DNA of 64,000 nucleotides from Cynocephalus volans (taxonomy: Eukaryota > Chordata > Mammalia > Dermoptera > Cynocephalidae): NCBI RefSeq assembly GCF_027409185.1, contig NC_084463.1:1-64000 (forward strand), in the 5' to 3' direction. Below, piece after piece: positions 39,441 to 50,689 of this stretch; the first letter of the stretch is position 1; every line of letters begins with the position of its first letter. The notes below the pieces were generated by a model. That model saw only the letters and a list, made by a program, of their open reading frames with translations. It did not search any database and was not told the DNA's origin. The position numbers and the translations under genes are program-made.

Positions 39441-40707
39441 GTTCTTAGTACCTAGCATGAATGATTAATAAATAAGCAATGAAATAATCCAAGAATGAAT
39501 TCAGAATCATTATTCATAGTACTAAAAATATATTTGCAGACTGAAAGGCAGAACATCTCAAATCATGGTGGCAATCCTCACAAATTATCTTAAATATGTA
39601 TAAATTTAAATTGGTCATCTAGAGTTATTTCAGAGAGTCCCATATGAAGGTTAGACCAAAAGTATTTTTTTGTCATTCTCAGCCTGCAATTTAGATAGGA
39701 TTGCTACTGATTGCCTGTTCTCTACAGTAACTGGCTTATTTAGGTGTTATTATTATCATTAATTTATGTTGAGATTCTCTGATTCATAGTTAAGAACTGT
39801 TTACATTTGGGACTCATAATTCTTTGTTGGGGGTTGTGGGGGGGTGATGCTGGCTATGCCGTGTAGGATTTGAGCCAAATCCCTGTCTCTACCCTTAGAT
39901 ATCTAGATATCGGTACTAACTATCATTTGTGACAACCTAAACTGTTTCCAAACATCAATAAATATTCCCTGGAGGGAAAAATTACCCCCAGTTGAAATCT
40001 TTTCCATAGAATTGGAAAAAAATACATATGATATATTTATAAGATCCTTAAAGCAGTTTAGACATACTATCTGGTTCTTAAATTCTAAATGAACATAAAA
40101 GGCAGCAACATAAGATTCTCAGGAGATTTGTGTGTAAAAACATAAGCATACTGGTGAATAAGTAATATTGAGAAAGAAAAATACAAATAAATTAGTTAGT
40201 CACAGTCTAGCCAACCAATTTGTAGAAATAGATATGATTTTTTGATCTATGTAAAATTACAGAGAAGTGTTTAAGGATAGCATGTAAGGAGGAAATAACA
40301 AGCTCTACAATCTGTTCTTACCTGGTGCTTGAAGAAAGTTGTTACTACAGATTAAGTGAGGAATGATGTCTTTGTACTCTGAACATTTGCTGAGGCAGTG
40401 CCTCCTTCACTTGATATGAGAAGCTTCCATGACCCACTCTAGCTTTCTGGAAACTGTGTCAATCTTCCAAGCACAAAACTACAAAAGTCACAAGACTTTT
40501 TCTCGATCATCATTTTCTGAGCCTTGCATCACACTTCTTTTCCATTAGTGTGATTTGTTTTCTTAATAGAAATGGGGTAATGCAGTGTTAGTAGTGGGTG
40601 TTTCCCAAATAACTTTGGAAATGGACTGCAGGTGAGGGGAGGGATGAATTCCAAGTGGCTGGGAATAAACAAGCGCATGAATGAATAAATAATCTTTCTC
40701 CAAAATT
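39441..40707. other. AT-rich unique DNA
   Basis: No gene or repeat family recognised. Confidence 0.4.
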
Positions 40708-40763
40708 GGAAGGAAGGAAGGAAGGAAGGAAGGAAGGAGGGAAGGAAGGAAGGAAGGAAGGAA
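40708..40763. repeat. (GGAA)n microsatellite
   Basis: About 14 GGAA units with one GGAGG interruption. GGAA arrays can bind ETS-family factors. Confidence 0.97.
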
Positions 40764-41131
40764 ACAATTCCCATTGATCCCAATTCCTTATCACAATCAC
40801 ATTTCCGTCCTCATTCAGTTTTCTGTGGATTTTCTGCCCATCTTTCACAAAGTATCTTCTTTCTAATTTTCTCAAGCAAGAAAACAATGAACTTAAGCTC
40901 CGTCTTTAAACTAAAAACATGCTTGTAGATTTCTGATCCTCAAAAATTTGAAAGGTTTAGAGGTCTCAAAGACCAATTTGTATTAGGTGACTGGCCTGTT
41001 TCCTTTTTAAGGAAACCTCAAATGAATACCAATAATGGGAAATCAAATCCTATAAAGTCACAGAAATTTGAGACATCAAATGATAAAAAAAAAAATTTAT
41101 CTGTTGAATAAAATTTATAGGAGGCCATTAA
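40764..41131. other. Unique DNA
   Basis: Nothing recognised. Confidence 0.4.
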
Positions 41132-41549
41132 TGTGGACTGAGCTCCTGCATTAAGCCTCAACAGACCAAACTAAAATGGAGTCATTATTGTTAATGTTCC
41201 ACATCACTAAACCGAATCTAAGTTCCTTAACTGACCTTCTGAGAAATCAGGAGGGATAAGGTAATAGTCGAATGTACGAACAGGCCATTTTTAGCCAGCA
41301 TGATAAGGAAGTTCTCTGTGCTTTAATTCTTACAAGAAGAATAACTGAACGAATCTGATGTTAATCAATCGACTTTTTATATTATGCTGTTTCCTTGTTC
41401 CTGGTCAAGCTACCTTATAAAAACAAACAGTTCTGCCATTTCTAGCACAGCACCTCTCTATTTCTCAATGATATGCTGATCAATTCATGAATCACGAATA
41501 AAAGCCAATTAATCACTTAACTAAATTTGTTGAAATTTGTCATTCGGCA
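41132..41549 (+). mobile_element. Solo LTR of a class I ERV-like element
   Basis: TG start and CA end (TGTGGACTGAGCTCCTGC to GTCATTCGGCA), TATAAAA at 41416-41422 and AATAAA at 41497-41502. Phrases AACTAAAATGGAGTCATT, CTAGCACAGCACCTCTCTA, TTCATGAATCACG and AATTTGTTGAAATTTGTC are typical of mammalian ERV1-type LTRs. No matching second copy or target duplication was found. Confidence 0.72.
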
Positions 41550-43194
41550 TATCTGAGCATATAATGAAAAAACCCAAAGAGACATGAGGAAATTTGACCA
41601 AAATCACACACACATCAGGAGTTGAGCAGAGAACAGAAATAACACTTTCTGATTGAAAAACAGTATAGTTACCATGATCTCATAACAGTAACATTATTTT
41701 AAATAATCCCGAATCTTTGGTCACTAGCAATGAATAAAAGGAAAGCTGATAGGAAGACACCACATTCCTCTCTAAATCCAAAGGCTCCTCAGCTAGAGTT
41801 AGTTACAATGATAAATTAGGTAAGGCTGATAAAATTGAGGGGACATGGGAAATACTGCATTTATGTTATTTTCATTTATTTGCTTTATTTCGCCACAAAG
41901 AGGTTTTTTTTTTTTTTCCCTACTACCTTTAATTAATCTTAGTTCCTTCGTGTTCTCATGTTCCTTAATGTGTCCTTTATGTTAGGGGGTTCTCAGGATT
42001 TCATCATTGACTACATTCTCTTCTCACATTGTGCATTATCTTATTTACAATTTCATCTCCTTGGTATTATCTCACATATGCTTCATTCTCCATATCGGGT
42101 TTTATTTTTATTTCAATAAAGAATTAAATTTCTGCCAAAAAGAGGGCAAACAAGTAAACGAATAAACCCTTTTGAGCATGGGAACAAGGGGAGTCCCAGA
42201 TTTTTTATGTAACTTGCAAGGTTCCACGTAATCTCACCTTTTTTTTTTTACTTCTCCACCACATGTATGTCCCATATGCTAATAATTCCAATGTAGGTCA
42301 TCAAAACTAAAGATTTAGAAAGTAAAAAGAATAAATATCTCCAGAAGTATGATTAGAATAAGAAATTCTTGGTTTAATAGCAGAGAAAATTTGCCAAATA
42401 GATACACATTTTCCTCCTCTTTCAAAACCAAAGGTAAATCTTAAATACCCATAGAAGCAAATTCTGCCTGTACATACAAGTAAATCCATGCTAAATAAGA
42501 ATATTAGCTATAACATTTCTTTGCAAAATGAAAAATATTGGTAGCAAGGCGATATTTAGGCTGAAATGGCTGTTGCTTGTTGAAATTTTGGTGTCAATGG
42601 AGAGAGCTCAGAAGCCTTAGGTGTAAATGAAGAAAGCATTGGGTTGAAGGCCCAGAAAGTGAAATTCTACAATCTGAGATCACTTGAAGTGCAGATAGTC
42701 AAAAAGAGCTTGTGATGAACTCTCTCCATTAGCTAATAAAGATTTGTATGAAATGCACTGGAGGAGGAGAGTAAAGGTTAACTATGGAATCTAGGTGGTA
42801 GGGATGGAAAGAATAAGGGAATATTTCTGATATGTATTTTCATAATTTGCATAATCATTACTGTTTAATCATCCATTTAACAGATTTTTAAAAGAGTAAG
42901 ATGTCCCTTGCCACATGACCTTTAGTTAGCCAGACATGGGCAGGTGAATACTCCTCAACTTAGTAATGGAGAAAAGCAGAGTTTACTCATCCTTGAATAC
43001 CCATTCCTGGTTCTAATTCAAAGAAATATAAAGATCATCTTATCTTCACTGAACACAACCTCTTGGGGGTATTTCTCTGCTGTGCTTGTTGTTTGATATT
43101 TTTTTTCTACTAAAACAAAAAAAAAAAGAAAAGAAAAAGAAAAATCTTTGTTTATCCAGCACTCCCAGCCATGCCCAGGCTTAAAACAATAGGT
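41550..43194. other. AT-rich unique intergenic DNA
   Basis: No gene or repeat family recognised. Confidence 0.35.
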
Positions 43195-43300
43195 TTAGGG
43201 TTTACTCTGTGTTAGATACTAGGATAAGCTTTATACTTGCATTATGTAATCTGACTGTCACCAACAGTCATTGAAATGTTTGTTGATTACCTACATTATT
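43195..43300 (-). repeat. MIR remnant
   Basis: TTACTCTGTGTTAGATACTA, GGATAAGCTTTATACTTGCA and TTATGTAATCTGACTGTCAC follow the antisense MIR 3' half. Confidence 0.55.
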
Positions 43301-43319
43301 TCATCTGAGAATCAACACA

Positions 43320-43515
43320 CAGCAAAGTCAAGATCACAGATTTTGGAGACCAGTCACATAGTTCAAATTGTTTAAATTCTTCCTGGCTTAGTTTCTTTAT
43401 TGTTATCATTGGATTATAGGGTTTTAATATTTAAAGCATATAGAACACATTTATATGTAAGATGCATGACAAATGCTCGATAAACATAAGCTCTGTAAGC
43501 TCTTATTATTGCTAG
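43320..43515 (+). repeat. MIR remnant
   Basis: GATCACAGATTTTGGAGACC, TTCCTGGCTTAGTTTCTTTA, GGATTATAGGGTTTTAAT, ATGACAAATGCTCGATAAAC and CTCTTATTATTG follow sense MIR. Confidence 0.6.
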
Positions 43516-43519
43516 GAAT

Positions 43520-43590
43520 GACAGATGATGAATCTGTGGCAAATATAATTAGGTGACATGTTCAAGGCCACACAGCTAATACTCATTCCC
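43520..43590 (-). repeat. MIR-like remnant
   Basis: GGTGACATGTTCAAGGCCAC and ACAGCTAATACTCATTCCCA recall the antisense MIR core. Short. Confidence 0.45.
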
Positions 43591-43898
43591 AGGAATGGCA
43601 AACAGCAATGTCTACCAAACTTCAGATATTCTTTTTTAATTAACAAGCATTTGTTAATTTCGGCAAAATTTTTAGGAAGTGTATTTGGTGGAGGAAATAC
43701 ATTGGTGAATATATAGTTAAGTGTGTCACAGAACAACTGAAACAAAAATCAACAAAATATTGTATCATGGTGAAATGGGAACAGAGAGTAAGGGCACATG
43801 TTTGTATTTCATCCTTCCATCTCATCTTTCATAACCTGGGGGATGGTCTTAAATTAAGATAAATAAATTAAAATAAATAATGCATGGACACCATGACT

Positions 43899-43901
<3 letters not shown>

Positions 43902-43965
<64 letters not shown>
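43902..43965. repeat. (AC)n microsatellite
   Basis: 64 bases of pure AC dinucleotides. Confidence 0.97.
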
Positions 43966-43968
<3 letters not shown>

Positions 43969-44823
43969 TCTAGCCTTGATGCTGATAGTCTCTTTACTCC
44001 CAGCTTCTCAACACACTAACAGGTGTTTCTGAAAACAGTGGAAAATTGATTCGGTTTGAAATAGCCTTGTGTAATTTAATCAGTTTTTTACATCAACCAC
44101 AAATCCTGAAAATTTATACTATTCAATTAACGCTCCTATCTTTAATAGCAAAACTACTCCTTTCAAATAATTGTCTTATTTATTTATTAATTTAATGATT
44201 CAAGTAACTGTTAACTTTTCAATATGTAGCAGTCATTTTGTTATCTGCAGGGACTCTGGCAGTGAATATAATAGACTTGCTTCATATTTTGGCATTTATA
44301 TTATTATAAAAGTTAAAGAAAAGAAAGGCTGTTCTGGGATCATAAAAACAAAAGTCAATCCTTGTCCTGAGGGTCAGAGGTAGTTTTCTATAATATGTAT
44401 GGTTGCTTCTTTTTTTCCCTGAGGGTGATACAACTGTAGGATTTATTATATCAATAAGAGAGAGAAGAGGTCAAACTGACATGTGTTTTGTGGATAACCA
44501 GGTCTGTCTAAATGTGCAAACCCCATTAGATCGTTAAATTGGAATTGTACAACCATGCATGTGTGTAACCTCAGCAAGCTCACAAAACATGTAAGCAACC
44601 ACAGCATATATTCTCGATAATGGGATGCAAAAGATGATTTTAATTAAAAGAAAATGAGCCAACACAATTTTTCACTTCATACATTCTATTTAATAACAAT
44701 AAAATGAGGTTATATTAAAGGAGAGAAAAAATACAGTCAAACATTATTGATTTGCTTCAACTGAGAAGGGCTCTTTCAGATATGGAATTCCCAGACAACA
44801 TCTGGTTTCTGACTTATGCCTGA
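43966..44823. other. 3' flank of the TRIM gene
   Basis: Contains the likely 3'UTR of the minus-strand TRIM gene. A minus-strand AATAAA (TTTATT at about 44441-44446 on the plus strand) lies about 380 bases past the stop. Otherwise nothing recognised. Confidence 0.4.
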
Positions 44824-45319
44824 TCATGCGTGGCCAGTGCAAGAAAAAGGCCTGACAGGGAAATTGAGAGAGCCAGTGGGGTAATTCCATATGAGGGAAC
44901 TCTTGGCAACATCCACAAAACTCACATTTCTACTCTCAAAATCAAGGAACACACCAACCCGGCCCAGAGGTTTCTTTATGTAATGATAAATCACTGGGGG
45001 GGGGTGGTCAAGACAGTGTAATGATTATCCTCCCTCACACACAGAAGAAGAAATGTGTCCCCAGATTCAAGCATTTTGCCAGTGTTTCTTATCCAGGAAT
45101 CTTTACAGACTCCTAGAGCCCAGTCCCAAGAGTTGTCCACATCCAGCTCCCAGTAATGTTTTCCAGAGGTGAACCTCTGAGCTCCCCATGCAGCAAAATA
45201 GTTAGATCTGTCAGAATTCAAAGAGGCATCTTGATGGTCATGTCTAAACTTCAAATTTCTCACATCGTCAAAAAAACTGATATTGTGATTGGTTATTTCA
45301 TTATCGAAGAAAATTTCCA
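44824..45319 (-). CDS. TRIM last exon, PRY-SPRY domain, frameshifted
   Basis: The acceptor TTCTTTTTCCACAG ends at 45320. The first part encodes [61 protein letters not shown] and [22 protein letters not shown]9 run at 45004-44996 then shifts the frame; seven or ten C would keep it. After it, in the other frame, come [39 protein letters not shown] and [13 protein letters not shown] followed by TGA (44826-44824). The whole SPRY domain is therefore present. Confidence 0.88.
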
Positions 45320-46410
45320 CTGTGGAAAAAGAATATTCTAGTCAAGATAAAAATAAAATCATGCATGAAATAAGAAAATCTACCTAGAGTGTCACTAAGA
45401 AAAACAGGTCAGGTCCACAAAAGCAGTTCTGGCTGTAAAAATATCAGATTCATGTGCTACCTGTTAACCTATAGAAGAAACCCATACCTAAACTCAATAG
45501 AAAAAAAAAAATCTAAAAAATTCAGAGATTATAAAGGGAAGGGAAGTCATGCCTACTTCTCCCTGGTTACTTTTTACAGAACATGAAAAACTGGAGACTT
45601 GTGTATTGCTGCAATTCCATGGCAACAAACCTTACCCTCCCTGCAGCTTTGGGGATGTGGAGAGAGAATATCAATGTGAGACCTATAAAATGGTGATCAC
45701 CTTGCTGGTGTTATTATGTGCTAGTTAATTTACACTTAAGAACAAAACCTGAATATGGCTTTAAAAGCCGTTTCTTACTAGGAATTTTCTGCCTTTTCTC
45801 CCGGTTCCGTGATGCCTAATATTCCTTTGCCTGCGGGGACCCTCCAGGTTTGGATGTACCATGGAGCTCTATTCCTGCCTCATCGACCACCAACTTTATT
45901 TTGGTTGTTCACAAAATATTACTTGTGTAGTATGTTTATTCACCTATTTTTCTCATCATATACATTGTACTTCATGCTGTTTACAAATTCAATTACTAAG
46001 AAATTTTTTAGGAAAAATATTTGCATATAGAACACCCTATCATCAATATTAATTGTGTTTAATTTGAAATTGGAAATTACTGAATAAATGTGCAGTTCTA
46101 TACAACTCATTGAACATCTGACATGTTATAAAAGAGTGATTCAAAGACTCAAAGGGCCATTTTTCTATGTTTCTTCTTTCTCTATATATGTAATTTATTA
46201 CAGGTCTGAATGACATTTATTTTTTCACCAGCTCTCTTTCAGTTTTGTCCATATTATCATAGTACAAATAGAACTATAAACACTCATACTACTCACAGGC
46301 TTCTCTCTTCTCCTAAATGAAAGATCAATAGAGGGGGAAATACTGGCTAGAGACAACTGTTACTGAAGCACAATTTATGCAGTCACGTCACACCAGTGGC
46401 TGCCACTCAC

Positions 46411-46508
46411 CTCGGAAGTGGTCAAACCTGTCTATCAGTCCGGTGATGGGTCTTAAACTGAGCTCTGGATTCACAGGCTGGGGCATGTGCTGCTGCACAG
46501 ACTCACTC
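46411..46508 (-). CDS. TRIM 98 bp exon linking coiled coil to PRY-SPRY
   Basis: Acceptor TTCTTCCAG ends at 46509 and donor GTGAGT starts at 46410. It encodes [20 protein letters not shown] and [12 protein letters not shown], matching the linker SESVQLQMPQPLNPELSAGP-type sequence of this TRIM clade. Frame is open. Confidence 0.9.
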
Positions 46509-47043
46509 CTGGAAGAAGGAGAATTAAGATAATCTTTTGGGTGCCAAATATTTTATCCTAGTGCTTAAGAAAAGACATAAACATTCAACTAAAAATACTA
46601 TATCAAAACTCCTTTCTGATATTTCAGTCACCTCCACAAACATCTTATAGGACTACACTATTCTTCGAGAATCTTTCTTACATTTCTCTATGCTTACCTG
46701 CTTTCATCCCCCTGATTCTCAGAAGTTCTTGCCTCTCTTGCCTACGAGCTGGGAAAAACTAGTCCATGCACTTCAAGATGTTGAATCCTAAAAACATAGG
46801 CAGCTATTTCCTAGCAAGTTCTGCATTAAGACTTTAATGCATAACTCTGAGCCACAGGGCAGGGAGTCAAGACTAACTTCTGATAAACAGGCACAGGGAA
46901 TTATACACTCAGTAAAACACACAAATACTTGGACACATGAACAAACAATATAATCTAATGTATAATGGCTTCAGTCGTTTAGAAATAGCTTGATATCTTT
47001 CATAGCCCTCATATTACCCATTTACATTGAAAGCCAAACTTAC

Positions 47044-47066
47044 CTTGTTAGTAGGTCTCCTAAATC
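47044..47066 (-). CDS. TRIM 23 bp micro-exon
   Basis: Acceptor with a long pyrimidine tract (CTTTTTACAG) ends at 47067; donor GTAAGT starts at 47043. It encodes DLGDLLT plus two bases of R. A 23 bp exon at this place is a trademark of TRIM genes. Confidence 0.88.
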
Positions 47067-47495
47067 CTGTAAAAAGAAAAAAGAAAAGCTAGGAGTTCTC
47101 TTCAGAAATTGGGCATTCTGACTGCTCAGTCTTTGGGTTTTGAAAAGCTAAGAAAAGTTTCAATCACAATCACTCCCCAAACCTTCTTCTAAATATTCTA
47201 AATTCACCCTTTCCCTTTGTAAATAATAAACCCAGTACAAACAGACCGACAGAATCTAAATTCTTAATAAATTCAAAACCCTTAGGGTGAAAAAAAAAGA
47301 GAAGGAGGTGGGTAGCAACCATAGTAACCGTGCGTTGCTGCAAAAATTACCTGTCTACCAAACATTCTTTCTAGGGGTTATCTGTAAAGACTAATGTATT
47401 TCAAAATAAGAGCAATTCAGATATAGGGCATCCAAAGAGAATAAGAAAGTAAATGGGAACTTTTCCCAAATGTTCCCATATTATCTATTGGATAT
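47067..47495. other. TRIM intron DNA before the satellite
   Basis: Unique sequence with no exon of the coiled-coil, B-box or RING type on the minus strand. The last 40 bases start to resemble the satellite unit. Confidence 0.5.
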
Positions 47496-47929
47496 CCATG
47501 AATAAGAATAAGTTTAAGAATGCATAAGATAGAATATTAATGTTGTCAACCATGATTTGGAAGCTGGGGGTGTGTGTGGGATAACAGAATGAAAGAAAAA
47601 CTGTTGTATCCCATTTCCTTGAATATTCATGGAAATTTCAATAAAATAATACAAAGATTGGTAATCTGCATAAAGAAAAAGAGTAAGAATGCAGAAGATA
47701 GAATATTAATGTTGTCAACCATGATTTGGAAGCTGGGGGGGTTGGGGGACGATAGAAAGAAAGAAAAAGTGTTGTATCTCATTTCCTTGAACATTCATGG
47801 AAATTTCAATAAAATAATAAAAAGATTGTTAACCTGCATAAAGTAAAAGTGTAAGAATGCAGAAGATTGAATATTAATGTTGTCAACCATGATTTGGAAG
47901 GTGGGGTGTTGTGGGGGATAAAAGAAAGA

Positions 47930-50140
47930 AAGAAAAACTTTTGTATCCCATTTCCTTGAACTTTCATGAAATTTCAATAACATAATGAAAAGATTGTTAA
48001 TCTGCATAAAGAAAAAGAGTAAGAAGGCCGAAGATAGAATATTAAATTGTCAACCATGATTTGGAAGCTGGGGGGGGTGGGGGATAAAAGAAAGAAAGAA
48101 AAACTGTTGTATCCCATTTCCTTGAACATTCATGGATATTTCAATAAAATAATAAAAGATTGTTAATCTGCATAAACAAAAAGAGTAAGAATGCAGAAGA
48201 TAGAATATTAATGTTGTCAACCATGATTTCGAAGCTGGGGGCGGTGGGGATAAAAGAAAGAAAGAAAAACTGTTGTGTCCCATTTCCTTGAACATTCATG
48301 GAAATTTGAATATAATAATAAAAAGACTGTTAATCTGCATAAAGAAAAAGTGTAAGAATGCAGAAGATAGAATATTAATGTTTTCAAACCTGATTTGGAA
48401 GCTGGGGGGGTTGGGGGATGAAAGAAAGAAAGAAAAACTGTTGTATCCCATTTCCTTGAACATTCATGGAAATTTCAATAAAATAATAAAAAGATTGTTA
48501 ATCTGCATAAAGAAAAAGTGTAAGAATGCAGAAGATAGTATATTAATGTTGTCAACCATGATTTGGAAGGTGGGGTGTTGTGGGGGATAAAAGAAAGAAA
48601 GAAAAACTGTTGTATGCCATTTCCTTGAACATTCATGGAAATTTCAATAAAATAATAAAAGATTGTTAATCTGCATAAAGAAAAACAGTAATAATGCAGA
48701 AGATAGAATATTAATGTTGTCAATCATGATTTGGAAGCTGGGGGGGATGGGGGATGAAAGAAAGAAAGAAAAAGTGTTGTAGCCTATTTCCTTGAACATT
48801 CATGGAAATTTCAATAAAATAATAAAAAGATTGTTAATCTGCATAAAGAAAGATTAAGAATGCAGAATATAGAATATTAATGTTGTCAACCATGATTTGG
48901 AAGCTGGGGGGTGTTGGGGGATTAAAGAAAGAAAGAAAAACTGTTGTATCCCATTACCTTGAACATTCATGGAAAGTTCAATAAAATAATAAAAAGATTG
49001 TTAATCTGCATAAAGAAAAAGAGTAAGAATGCAGAAGATAGAATATTAATGTTGTCAAACATGATTTGGAAGCTGGGGGTTGTGGGGGATAAAAGAAAGA
49101 AAGAAAAACTGTTGTATCCCATTTCCTTGAACATTCATGGCAATTTCAAGAAAATAATAATAAGATTGTTAATCTGCATAAAGAAAAAGAGTAAGAATGC
49201 AGAAGATAGAATATTAATGTTGTCAACCATGATATGGAAGCTGGCGGGGGTGATGGATAAAAGAAAGAAAGAAAAACTGTTGTATCCCATTTCCTTGAAC
49301 ATTCATGGAAATTTCAATAAAATAATAAAAAGATTGTTAATCTGCATAAAGAAAAAGAGTAAGAATGCAGAAGATAGAATATTAATGTTGTCAACGATGA
49401 TGTGGAAGCTGGGGGGTTGTGGGGGATAAAAGAAAGAAAGAAAAACTGTTGTATCCCATTTCCTTGAACATTCATGGAAATTTCAATAAAATAATAAAAA
49501 GATTGTTAACCTGCATAAAGTAAAAGTGTAAGAATGCAGAAGATTGAATATTAATGTTGTCAACCATGATTTGGAAGGTGGGGTGTTGTGGGGGATAAAA
49601 GAAAGAAAGAAAAACTGTTGTATCCCATTTCCTTGAACATTCATGGAAATGTCAATAAAATAATAAAAGATTGTTAATCTAAATAAAGAAAAACAGTAAG
49701 AATGCAGAAGATAGAATATTAATGTTGTCAACCATGATTTGGAAGCTAGGGGCGGTGGGGGATAAAAGAAAGAAAGAAAAACTGTTGTATCCCATTTCCT
49801 TGAACATTCATGGAAGTATGAATAAAACAATAAAAAGAGTGTTAATCTGCATAAAGAAAAAGAGTAAGAATGCAGAAGATAGAATATTAATGTTTTCAAC
49901 CATGATTTGGAAGCTAGGGGGGTTGGAGGATGAAAGAAAGAAAGAAAAACTTTTGTATCCCATTTCCTTGAACTTTCATGGAAATTTCAATAAAATAATA
50001 AAAAGATTGTTAATCTGCATAAAGAAAAAGTGTAAGAATGCAGAAGATAGTATATTAATGTTGTCAACCTCGATTTGGAAGCTGGGGTGGTGGGGGATAA
50101 AAGAAAGAAAGAAAAAATGTCGTATCACATTTCCTTGAAC
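47930..50140. repeat. Satellite block A (copy at 50,947-53,157)
   Basis: About 2.2 kb recurs 3,017 bp (18 units) to the right with the same rare variants, including AAGGCCGAAG at 48,024/51,040, TTTCGAAGCTGGGGGCGG and GGAAGGTGGGGTGTTGTGG in the same order. Confidence 0.85.
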
Positions 50141-50689
50141 ATTCATGGAAAGTTCAATGAAATAATAAAAAGATTGTTAATCTGCATAAAGAAAAAGAGT
50201 AAGAATGCAGAAGATAGAATATTAATGTTGTCAACGATGATTGGGAAGCTCGGTGGGTGGGGAGAAAAAGAAAGAAAGAGAAACTGTTGTATCCCATTTC
50301 CTTTAACATTCATGGCAATTTCAATAAAATAATAAAAAGATTGTTAATCTGCATAAAGAAAAAGAGTAAGAATGCAGGACATAGAATATTAATGTTGTCA
50401 AGCATTATTTGGAAGGTGGCGGGGGTGGTGGATAAAATAAAGAAAGAAAAAGTGTTGTAGCCCATTTCCTTGAACATTCATGGAAGTTACAATAAAATAA
50501 TAAAAAGATTGTTAATCTGCATAAAGAAAGATTAAGAATGCAGAAGATAGAATATTAATGTTGTCAACCATGATTTGGAACCTGGGAGGTGTTGGGGGAT
50601 AAAAGAAAGAAAGAAAAACTGTTGTATCCCATTTCCTTGAACATTCATGGAAAGTTCAATAAAATAATAAAAGATTGTTAATCTGCATA

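Larger units (their letters stand above)
44824..47066 (-). pseudogene. TRIM gene, 3' three exons (TRIM43/49/64/77 clade)
   Basis: Three exons on the minus strand: 23 bp (47066-47044), 98 bp (46508-46411) and the PRY-SPRY exon (45319-44824). They join in frame as [61 protein letters not shown] proteins of this clade are RING/B-box/coiled-coil ubiquitin ligases with a C-terminal PRY-SPRY. All four internal splice signals fit (CAG acceptors, GTAAGT and GTGAGT donors). The frame breaks in a nine-C tract inside the SPRY domain. No RING, B-box or coiled-coil exon lies in the 0.43 kb before the satellite, so the 5' half is either beyond the array or lost. With the break it reads as a pseudogene; an assembly error in the C tract would make it a normal gene end. 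Confidence 0.85.

Noticed and set aside
46690-46790. Extra TRIM exon with a GTAAGC donor
   Set aside because: The 23 bp and 98 bp exons join directly in frame as in related TRIM genes; no matching acceptor and coding similarity here.
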